From: an uncultured bacterium
Lineage (GTDB): Bacteria > Verrucomicrobiota > Kiritimatiellia > CAIVKH01
Direction of reading: 5' to 3'
Length of the DNA: 64,000 nt
Assembly: GCA_903906425.1 (NCBI GenBank)
Contig: CAIVKH010000160.1
Location: 51,510-115,509, forward strand
Both the position numbers and the translations under genes were made by a program. Below the pieces are notes generated by a model. That model was given only the letters and a program-made list of their open reading frames with translations. It had not been told where the DNA came from and ran no database searches. Position 1 is the stretch's first letter; every line of letters begins with the position of its first letter. Positions 24,182-31,973 of the stretch are shown here, piece by piece.

Positions 24182-27100
24182 TCAACGGCGCCCGAAAGCG
24201 AAGCGCGATGCAAAACCAAACAGCGAGACGAGGCCGAACGCGATGCCGCCGGTGATCAGCCAGCGCATCACTGCGCCGCTACCGGTGATGAACTCGACGC
24301 GCATCTCGGCGTCGGGCTGCACCTGCAACTCACGCGTAAACGTCAGCACGCGGCCTTCCATCGGCAACGTCACGCGTACCGGATGAACTTCACCGCTGGC
24401 CGCAACCTGCTGCTCGAGCAGTTTGTCGGCCACGAGCGAAAGACTGTCGCTTTCCTTTTCGCCGAGCCGTTGCTGGACCTGCACGCCGAAGTCCGCCGTA
24501 AAATTGCCGGCGTTGAACTGCGCCGATTGCTGGATGTCTTCCGCCGATGCGGTGTTCCCGAGGATCTTCATCTGGCTGCGCCGCGATGCGATGCCGGCCA
24601 CCGTCTGTTGCCGGGCGAGTCCCTTGAACTGAATCCGCGCGTCCTCGTTCAGGCTGCGGTCGCCCTGCGAATAGGCGATGGCCTGTTCGAGCGCCTGCTT
24701 CGCCTCGACGTTGCGGCCTGCCTTCGAAAGTTCCTGGCCCTGCTGCAGAATCTGCGCGGCCTTCCGGTTGTTGTCCGCGATGATCAGGCCGTTCATCTGC
24801 TCGTAGTTCTCCGGCGAATACACCGCCCACGGCATGCTGTCGTCCTCGCGGTAGATCAGCGTGCCGCCGAAGCCGCGGTAGCTCTGCGACGGCGGAACGA
24901 AAAGTTTCCACGTCACGTTTTGCAGCGGCAGATCGAACGACGGCCCGGGGACTTCGCGCTTGCCGGTCCAGCCCGCCGTCAGTCGCGCGCCGTACATCAG
25001 TTCGACTTCCGCAGCGCCGCCGCCCGCGCTGACCATCGGGATCAGCAACTGGTCCTTCTCCGTCAATGGCTTCACCGCGCGGCCATTCACGAATACCGAC
25101 CAGACATCCGCACCGGCCGGTAATTTCGCGCGCAGGAACCGCAGGTTGCCGTTATCGAGTTTCAGCGTCGCGATCGTCGCCATCGAGCCGTCCTCGGTCA
25201 TCACCGACATGATGTTCGCCGACTGCACGCGCGCCGCCAGCAGATCGGCCGTTTCGTGCCGCGTCACCGACAGCGGCAACTCGACATCGCCCTTCGTCGC
25301 GCGGAAGCAAAGCGCCGCACCGGAAAGATCGCCCGCGCCGAGCCGCGCCGGAACCGCACGCGGATCTTCCGCCTCGACTCCTTCGACGGCGCTCTCCGCC
25401 TTCACTTCGAGCCGCCCGCCGGCGAACACCGCGAGATAACCTTTCTGGCTATCCACGCCTTCGCACTTCAGCGAACGCAGCACGGCGCGACCCGCCGTCG
25501 CCTCGTACGGTTCCTGATAATTCACGTCCAGCGCGATGCTGCCTTCGCGTTTCGTCTGCAATTCGATTTCCCAGATTCCGTTCGTCGCGTCCGCCTGCCG
25601 CACGCTCGCGAGATTCGGGCCGGTGACAACTAGCGCCACGTCCGGCCGCGGCGCTCGCAGCCGCAAAGTCTTCACGCCGGCGTGCTCGATCGTATAAATC
25701 ACACGGCATCTCGCCTGCAGCATTCCTTCCGACACCGTCACGCGCTGCACCACTTCCGCCTTCACCACCGGCTGTGCCGTTTCGATCTTCAGCCGCACCG
25801 CCCAGTCAGGGCGCAGCAGACGGAATCCGAGATAGCCCTGTTGCTGGATTCCGAGATCGCGCGGGTTCACTTCCGTCGCGCCCTCGCGCTTCACCGTCGA
25901 GGCACGCAGCCCTCGCTCCGTCGAGACCGCCAACGTTCCCGTGTGCTTCAGCGAGCCGCGTACCGACACGCGCGGCATCTCGATTTCATCCATCCGCCCG
26001 CGTTCCTGCCGGCTCAAGACGACGTTCAGATTCCGCAGTCCCTGCGCCTGCCGGACGAATTGCACCGCGACGGCTCGCGCCTTGGACGCCTCGGGTTTTC
26101 CCGTCTCATCCTTCACTTCATCCCAATGGCTCACGTCATCGCCCGACAGCGCGTCGATGTCGAAACCCTCCGGCAATTCGAGCCAGACGGTGAAGACGCC
26201 GGCCTTCGCGATGTCGATTTGCAGGCGCGATGAAAGCACGACGCGTTCGTCGGTGATATCAACCCGCGCTTCCTCGGTCGCGCGCAATTCGGATTCGACG
26301 CGCGTCGCCGAGACCGGAATCGAAACCGGCGGTTGCTGGTAGCGGTATGCGCGTTTCACTTCCGCCACATCGCGGATCGGCGGAGTGGCCGATGGTGCCT
26401 GACTGACGGGCTGTCCGGAAAGCGTCGTCTGGCCGACGGCTTCCAGGTTGAGCGCGTTCGCCGGAAAATCGCCGGGATACATCGAGGCCGCGCCCTTCAC
26501 TTCGCCGGGCGTAATCTGCACGCCTTCGTCCGCGACGAGCGCGATCACGCCGCGCTGGCCGGCCGCCTCGCGTGCGACCAGTTCGCGAAGCTCCGCATCG
26601 TACGGCAGGCTTTCGCGCGCGACCTGCGTCACGACGCGCAGCGCATACGAACCGCTCAGCGGCTTTTCGAGCACGGCTTCCAGCAGCCGTGTCGCCGGAT
26701 CGAACCGCCACGTGCCGAGTCCGACGCCTGTGACCGCCGTCACTGTCGCGTTCGTCGGCACGTCGAAGCGCAGCGTCTGCAGTTCGCCCTGCGCGATCTG
26801 GTAGCGGATCAGGTGCGTCAGGCTCACGAGGCCGGGCCGCGCGCGGGCGATGGTCTGCATCTCGGCGAAGAACGACGCCTTCTCCAGCCGCGCGACGCGT
26901 GTCCGCGGCTTCCACGTCAGCGGCAGTTCGCTGTCCGATGCGATCAGCTTTGCGCTGCCGGTGTCGCTGATTTTCAGGAACGCCGCCGCTGGCGATTCGA
27001 CCGTCCAGTCCGCCGACGGCAGCCTCAACGTGACATCATTCGCGAGATGCGGCGGCAGATACACCGCCGTTTGCAGCGAGCCGCTCAGGTCGGCAACTGG

Positions 27101-30100
27101 CGCGCGATATTTGATCGTCACGGTGCGTTTGACCGCCGATTCGCGGCGCGAGAACCAGCCCGGCTTCTTCATTTCGCCGAGGCGCAGCCAGTAGCCGCCG
27201 TCCTTCGCGATGACTTCCAGATCCTTCGATGGCGACGAGAACGAAGTCAGCACGAAGCGGCCGGGCAATAGCAGATAATCCGCCGCTTCCTTCAACTCGA
27301 AGGAAAGCTGCAGCTCAACGTTCGCATCCGCGGGCGGCGTTCCGTCGGCGTTCGGCCCCGGTAATTCCACGTTCGCGGTCACGCGATTGATGACGAGCTT
27401 CGGCGGCGGTGGCGGAGGAGGAATCGGCTTCGGCGTCGCGACCTGCTGCTGCGGAGGCGGCGCCGACTGCGCCGCTTGTTTCTTCGCAGGCTCGGCGGCG
27501 AATGCCGCGAGTGCGGCCAGTGAAACGAGCGCGCAAACGAACATCACACGAAGATCGGCGCGACCGCTCGTGCCAGACGTGGCGGGCATTTCTTCTTCCG
27601 GAGGAATCACGGGTGGAATCACCGGTGCGACATATCGCGCTTTGCCCATGCGGCGCGCCGCGCGAACGAGGCCCACGGCACCGGCGAGCAGCACCGCGAT
27701 CACGACGAACCATGCTAGCGGGCCGATCACAGCGGCGGTTTGCGCCGCGGCGGCCAGCGCGACGGCGACATAGATTCCGAAAGCCGTGGCGACTTTGCGC
27801 TCCTTGAAGAATGCGAGCGCAAGCAGAAGCAATCCCGCCGCCGGCCAAGCCCACGCGATGGCTTTTCCGATCCACGTCCGCTGTACGGTGACCGCAACCT
27901 TCAGTCCGCCGTCAGCCAGCGTCACCGGCTTGCTCATCGTCCACGAAGACGAAGTTTCCAATGATTGGAAATTCTGCGCGCCGTCATTTCCAATCATTGG
28001 AACTTGCGCAGCCTGTTGCTGGGCAGCCTGCGCCCCCTGTTGCATCGGCATGATGACAGGTGGAGGCATGATGATCGGATTCGAAGCGCAATGGAACGGA
28101 AGGATCGCCACCGCCGCGCCGATGGCGAGAATCGCGCCGGTGCAACTGAGCCACGTCGAAAGCGCCTGCGCTTTTCCGCGAGCGGTGTTGAAGACAATGA
28201 CGGAAATCAGCGCCGCAAGAATTGCAATCAGCGCGATCCAACCGGTGCCGGAGAAGAGGAGGCTCAGCGCGGCGCTGCCGAGTTGTTTCGCGAAGGCGTG
28301 CAGTCCATTTTCGGGTCGCTGCGGCGGAGTGAGGTCGCCGGTCGCCGATGCGATTTCGTATCGGTTCGGCGGCGTGATGGTCCATCGCGCGTAAATCGAA
28401 CGCGCGTCGAGCGCGGGCGAAAGAAGGCTGACGCCCTGCCGCAGGCTGATCTTGCCCGACTGGCTCGCGCTGGCGACATCCACGCGCGTCGGCTGGTTCG
28501 GATCGAGACGGCGCGGGAGCGGAACGAGAATCTTGCCCGCGCCGCGTTCGAGTGCCTGCGCCTTCTGCCCGTCAACCTTCACCGACCAGAGCCGCGCGCC
28601 CTGCGGCAGCGTGACGCCGAGATATTGCCGCGATGCGTTCTTCACCTGGCACGAAAGCTCGGTGACCGCCTCGCCTTCCTCGCTCAGCCGCGTGTTCAGC
28701 AGAACGAGATCGGCGACGTGATCGAGCAGGTCCTTCGCGGTGTAGCGGCGGAACGCGACGCTCGCGGCGTGCGAACCGTTCGCATACTTGTATGCGCGCA
28801 GCACCGGATCTTTGATCATCACTGCGTATTCCGACGGCAGTTCCTCCGCCGCGATCGTGAGCAGGCCCGGCGCGCGGTTCGTCTCCGAAACGAGCGCGAC
28901 GCCCGGCGGCGCGGCCAGCGCGAGGTAGCCGCCCTCGGTCGCGGCGTCGAGCGCGCGAAGGCCGCCGGCCTGCAACTCGCCCGCCTCGTACGGAACGGCC
29001 ACGTCGTAGGTGACCAGCAGCGTGTAATCGCCGACGACTTTCTCTTGCAGCGACACGACGCACGTTCCGCTTTCGTTCCGCCAGCTCCGCACATCGCGGC
29101 CAGTCACCTCGACGTTGCGCCACGCCGTCGGAATCGCGAGCTTCAGCGTCCGCACCGGCGCGCCGTTGATCAGGTAGGTGACGAGGCTGCTGCCATACAC
29201 CGCGCTCTCGCCGAACGTCGCGAGGTCGAAAATCTCCGCGTTGATCGACGCCTGCTCGCGCACGATCCCCACATCGAGCTTCCAGTCCGGCGCCTTGAAT
29301 CGCGCCGCATATTGCGCGCCCGGCACCTTCACCGGCAGCGATCCGGTCGGCACCTCGCGGAGGCCTTCGTCCTTCGCTGCCCGCAGCGTCACACCGAGTT
29401 CGCCACGCAGCGCGAGATAGCCGCGCTCCGACCGCGCGCCCGCCACGGAAAACTTCGGTGCGATGAACGCCGTCGCGTTCGCGGGCAGCGTCTTTTCGAG
29501 ACGTACGTTCACGAGCTGGCGGCCCAGCGATGCTGTGCGGAAATAGACGCGGATTTTGCGGACGCCGTTTTCATCCTTCACATCGTTGTCCGCCACGTTC
29601 TGCCCCTCGACGCCCGTGACGTTCCACCCCGGTTCGGTCTCGATCACGAGTTCGCGTGCCGGCGCGTCGCGCACATCGACATCCACCGCGGCCTCCAGCG
29701 AAACATCGTTGTCGGCGATCGCGAGCGTGATCCGCTCCTCGGATTGAAGGCTCGTGACCACGTCCTCCGCCCCGACGCTCAACTGCCACGGCAGGTTCGC
29801 AAACTGGTAGGCGTAGCTCTCGCGCTGCGGCGCGGCCAGGCGAGTTCCGCCCTGCATCGTCGCGGGAGCGAACGCCGCGCGGTCAATTTGCGTGAGGCCC
29901 GACGCCTTCTTCACGATGAGCCGCATCGCGCCGTCCGCGCCGACGAGCGCGAAGCCGCTCGCGCGAAGCACGTCGCGCGGCGCGAGCGGGGACAGATCGA
30001 TGTTGCACGGCAGCGGCGGCAGCGCGCGCTCGTGCTCGACCTGGAGCTGGTACGTCTTTTCCTGTGGCCGGCTCAGCGTCACCGAAAGCACGCGGCCGTT

Positions 30101-30832
30101 GTCCTTCTTGTCCACGCTCCACTCGCGCACATCCGCGCCGCGAACCTGCGTGACCGTCTCGCCCTCCGGCACGTCAAACGACAGCTTGCTCATCGCGCCC
30201 TGCACGATGCGATATGAAAAAAGCGAATCGAGCCGAAGCGCGCCGGCGCGGGCCGCGGCGATCTCATTCACGTCGCATTCGAGCACCAGTTCGCCCGCGA
30301 GCCGCCGCACCTTCGGCTGCCAGCGCACCACCAGCGGGACCGTCGGTGGCAGCACCGCCGAAACGATCGCGCCGCCATCCGCGGTTTTATCGCGTTTCAT
30401 ATCCAGCGCGCCTTCGAAGCGTACGTCGAGATCCTCGCGGTCGCACTGCACGCTCACGCGGCGCAGCGGCGCGACGGGCAGCATCAGCCGCGTCGTCAGT
30501 GCATCGCCATCGCGCACCGGCTGCGCGACGAACTTGATCGCCAGCGCGCGGTCGCCGCGATCCGGACACTTCACCGAATATCCGTCCGCGCCGCGCACGA
30601 GATCGTCCTTCAGCAGCGGCGGAATTTCCGTCAGCACGACCGGCCCCGTGACCAGCGGCAGCATCGTCTCCGCCTTGTTCACGCGCGCCGTGAACGCCAG
30701 ATCGAACGTGATGTTGTCGCCGTCAATCTTCCCCGCGATCACCAGCTCGCGGATCTCGACCGGCTCCGGTTCCGGCGCGGCAACTGCGCACCACGGAAGA
30801 ACGGCAATCAAAGCTGCGATGATCTTTTTCAT
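24182..30832 (-). CDS. Giant exported membrane protein made of two duplicated halves
   Basis: 2216 residues; ATG 30832 is preceded by GAGG. A signal peptide (residues 1-18) is followed by about 830 residues of beta-rich sequence, then hydrophobic segments at about 854-885 and 895-917, an in-frame palindrome pair (about 944-959), four more hydrophobic segments at about 990-1113 (the last, VMFVCALVSLAALAAFAA, resembles a second signal peptide), a Pro-rich linker (about 1130-1145) and a second beta-rich half ending in a C-terminal membrane helix (about 2190-2212). The halves are homologous: YRIVQGAMSKLSFDVPEG against YQIAQGELQTLRFDVPTN, and LPQGARLWSVKVDG against LPAGADVWSVFVNG. I do not recognise the family. 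It is probably an envelope protein with large periplasmic or surface domains. Confidence 0.85.
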   Translation of the reverse strand: MKKIIAALIAVLPWCAVAAPEPEPVEIRELVIAGKIDGDNITFDLAFTARVNKAETMLPLVTGPVVLTEIPPLLKDDLVRGADGYSVKCPDRGDRALAIKFVAQPVRDGDALTTRLMLPVAPLRRVSVQCDREDLDVRFEGALDMKRDKTADGGAIVSAVLPPTVPLVVRWQPKVRRLAGELVLECDVNEIAAARAGALRLDSLFSYRIVQGAMSKLSFDVPEGETVTQVRGADVREWSVDKKDNGRVLSVTLSRPQEKTYQLQVEHERALPPLPCNIDLSPLAPRDVLRASGFALVGADGAMRLIVKKASGLTQIDRAAFAPATMQGGTRLAAPQRESYAYQFANLPWQLSVGAEDVVTSLQSEERITLAIADNDVSLEAAVDVDVRDAPARELVIETEPGWNVTGVEGQNVADNDVKDENGVRKIRVYFRTASLGRQLVNVRLEKTLPANATAFIAPKFSVAGARSERGYLALRGELGVTLRAAKDEGLREVPTGSLPVKVPGAQYAARFKAPDWKLDVGIVREQASINAEIFDLATFGESAVYGSSLVTYLINGAPVRTLKLAIPTAWRNVEVTGRDVRSWRNESGTCVVSLQEKVVGDYTLLVTYDVAVPYEAGELQAGGLRALDAATEGGYLALAAPPGVALVSETNRAPGLLTIAAEELPSEYAVMIKDPVLRAYKYANGSHAASVAFRRYTAKDLLDHVADLVLLNTRLSEEGEAVTELSCQVKNASRQYLGVTLPQGARLWSVKVDGQKAQALERGAGKILVPLPRRLDPNQPTRVDVASASQSGKISLRQGVSLLSPALDARSIYARWTITPPNRYEIASATGDLTPPQRPENGLHAFAKQLGSAALSLLFSGTGWIALIAILAALISVIVFNTARGKAQALSTWLSCTGAILAIGAAVAILPFHCASNPIIMPPPVIMPMQQGAQAAQQQAAQVPMIGNDGAQNFQSLETSSSWTMSKPVTLADGGLKVAVTVQRTWIGKAIAWAWPAAGLLLLALAFFKERKVATAFGIYVAVALAAAAQTAAVIGPLAWFVVIAVLLAGAVGLVRAARRMGKARYVAPVIPPVIPPEEEMPATSGTSGRADLRVMFVCALVSLAALAAFAAEPAKKQAAQSAPPPQQQVATPKPIPPPPPPPKLVINRVTANVELPGPNADGTPPADANVELQLSFELKEAADYLLLPGRFVLTSFSSPSKDLEVIAKDGGYWLRLGEMKKPGWFSRRESAVKRTVTIKYRAPVADLSGSLQTAVYLPPHLANDVTLRLPSADWTVESPAAAFLKISDTGSAKLIASDSELPLTWKPRTRVARLEKASFFAEMQTIARARPGLVSLTHLIRYQIAQGELQTLRFDVPTNATVTAVTGVGLGTWRFDPATRLLEAVLEKPLSGSYALRVVTQVARESLPYDAELRELVAREAAGQRGVIALVADEGVQITPGEVKGAASMYPGDFPANALNLEAVGQTTLSGQPVSQAPSATPPIRDVAEVKRAYRYQQPPVSIPVSATRVESELRATEEARVDITDERVVLSSRLQIDIAKAGVFTVWLELPEGFDIDALSGDDVSHWDEVKDETGKPEASKARAVAVQFVRQAQGLRNLNVVLSRQERGRMDEIEMPRVSVRGSLKHTGTLAVSTERGLRASTVKREGATEVNPRDLGIQQQGYLGFRLLRPDWAVRLKIETAQPVVKAEVVQRVTVSEGMLQARCRVIYTIEHAGVKTLRLRAPRPDVALVVTGPNLASVRQADATNGIWEIELQTKREGSIALDVNYQEPYEATAGRAVLRSLKCEGVDSQKGYLAVFAGGRLEVKAESAVEGVEAEDPRAVPARLGAGDLSGAALCFRATKGDVELPLSVTRHETADLLAARVQSANIMSVMTEDGSMATIATLKLDNGNLRFLRAKLPAGADVWSVFVNGRAVKPLTEKDQLLIPMVSAGGGAAEVELMYGARLTAGWTGKREVPGPSFDLPLQNVTWKLFVPPSQSYRGFGGTLIYREDDSMPWAVYSPENYEQMNGLIIADNNRKAAQILQQGQELSKAGRNVEAKQALEQAIAYSQGDRSLNEDARIQFKGLARQQTVAGIASRRSQMKILGNTASAEDIQQSAQFNAGNFTADFGVQVQQRLGEKESDSLSLVADKLLEQQVAASGEVHPVRVTLPMEGRVLTFTRELQVQPDAEMRVEFITGSGAVMRWLITGGIAFGLVSLFGFASRFAFGRR
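27956..28002. repeat. 32-bp-period palindrome pair inside a CDS, locus 9
   Basis: Exact copies at 27956-27970 (central G) and 27988-28002 (central C), 47 bp in all, read in frame as about 16 residues (including PMIGNDG and NFQSLE) in the middle of the giant duplicated protein. It is the only locus fully internal to a gene. Confidence 0.96.
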
Positions 30833-30845
30833 GGGCTACCTCTTT

Positions 30846-30892
30846 TTCCAGTCGTTGGAAATTTGTGGTTCATGGTTTTCCATTCATTGGAA
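30846..30892. repeat. 32-bp-period palindrome pair, locus 10 (divergent copies)
   Basis: Copies at 30846-30860 (TTCCAGTCGTTGGAA) and 30878-30892 (TTCCATTCATTGGAA), both variants. They match copies three and four of locus 11, and the linkers share the core GTTCATG. Confidence 0.9.
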
Positions 30893-30902
30893 ATCTGCGT
30901 CT

Positions 30903-31262
30903 TCATTTCGCGTCCGCGGGTTGGTTGGATTTCTTTTGCGAGTCGAGGAAGCGCATGAATTCGTCGGGAAGGAAGAAGCTCTGCCCCTCTTTGAGCGAGC
31001 CGATGAAGCCTTCGACATTGGGCGATGCGCCAGGGCTGCCGATGTAGAAAATGCGGCCGTCGTCGCTGTCTTTGAATTCAGCGAAACATGGGCAGAGTTT
31101 CAACATCGTCGCGTGGCGCGAAGGCATCGCCAGAACCTGCGCGTCGAATTCGAAAATCTCAGTGCGCGTCGGTTTGGCTGTCGGCGACTTGCAGGCGGCG
31201 ATGCAAGCGAAGGCGAGAATCGCGCAGATCAATTTTCCAATCATTGGAAATCTTGGGTTCAT
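30903..31262 (-). CDS. Small lipoprotein with palindrome-derived N-terminus
   Basis: 119 residues from ATG 31262, which lies between the first two copies of a four-copy palindrome array. Residues 5-10 (FPMIGK) are encoded by the copy at 31235-31249. The signal peptide continues LICAILAFACIAAC with the lipobox cysteine at residue 24. A start at the internal ATG 31244, itself inside the palindrome, would also give a working signal. The mature part (about 95 residues, CPCFAEFKDSDDGRIFYIGSP in its middle) is not recognised. It has palindrome arrays on both sides within the sigma-factor locus. Confidence 0.75.
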   Translation of the reverse strand: MNPRFPMIGKLICAILAFACIAACKSPTAKPTRTEIFEFDAQVLAMPSRHATMLKLCPCFAEFKDSDDGRIFYIGSPGASPNVEGFIGSLKEGQSFFLPDEFMRFLDSQKKSNQPADAK

Positions 31263-31345
31263 GGTTTTCCAATCATTGGAAATATTTCGCCGCTGTCTTT
31301 CCAGTCGTTGGAAGTTTGCTGTTCATGAGTTTCCATTCATTGGAA
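31235..31345. repeat. Four-copy palindrome array, locus 11
   Basis: Copies at 31235-31249, 31267-31281, 31299-31313 and 31331-31345, all steps exactly 32 bp. The first two are exact. The last two (TTCCAGTCGTTGGAA, TTCCATTCATTGGAA) are the same variants as locus 10. The first copy is coding (lipoprotein start). Confidence 0.95.
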
Positions 31346-31403
31346 GTTTTCTACGACGAAATGGGGCGGGCGGTTGTCATCGAATTGTCATGGGCGTGTA
31401 AAA

Positions 31404-31973
31404 TCAGTTTGCTTGCGGCGCGCGTCCGTCGCCGCCGGTCTTTTTCACTTCGACATTTTTCGGGACGACGATTTCGGCTTGCGCGACCTGCTTGTCGGTC
31501 CACAGGTCAATCGTGACGACATACCTTTCGGCGGGGCGGTTGGTAAGAACGTCCGCGTTCCATTCCGGCGGGCACCAGCCGCGCTTGAGAACGGCGAGCT
31601 TCCAGTCGTACGGCTCTTTCGGCTTGTCGCCCCAAAGCAGGCTGCGCCTTTCGGAGCCGGCGTGGATGACGAGCCGCAGCGGCGTGTTCGTAAGCGCGCC
31701 GTAGGTTTGGAGAAACGCGTTGAAGCGGGCGGCGTCGCCGCGAAAAAAGAATTCGTCGTTTGCGTTCACCCAATGCCCGGAGAAGCACCCGCCGGAATTG
31801 ATCAGCGACGCGACGCCGGCCGGCCACTCATGAACACTCAATTCGACTTTTCCATTCGGATCAACTTTGTGATCGCCGCCCATCGCCAGGACCGTGGTTG
31901 ATGGAAGCCAGCCAAGAAGGACGGCAAGAAACGAAAGAACAAACCGCCTCATCATTCTTTGCTGACCGCTCAT
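31404..31973 (-). CDS. Small exported protein of unknown function
   Basis: 189 residues from ATG 31973, which overlaps the upstream stop codon (ATGA). A start at 31955 (MMRRF) is also possible. The N-terminus is a signal peptide (RRFVLSFLAVLLGW, cleavage near VLA). The mature 160 residues contain GGCFSGHWVNANDEFFF, KRGWCPPEWNADVLTN and RYVVTIDLWTDKQVAQ. The two cysteines could form a disulfide. No family is recognised. Because it is translationally coupled to the sigma-linked vWA protein, it probably works with it in the envelope. Confidence 0.72.
   Translation of the reverse strand: MSGQQRMMRRFVLSFLAVLLGWLPSTTVLAMGGDHKVDPNGKVELSVHEWPAGVASLINSGGCFSGHWVNANDEFFFRGDAARFNAFLQTYGALTNTPLRLVIHAGSERRSLLWGDKPKEPYDWKLAVLKRGWCPPEWNADVLTNRPAERYVVTIDLWTDKQVAQAEIVVPKNVEVKKTGGDGRAPQAN

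Noticed and set aside
27965..30217. Plus-strand open frame of 750 codons
   Set aside because: Antisense to the first half of the giant membrane protein, with Arg/His-rich composition typical of shadows in this genome.
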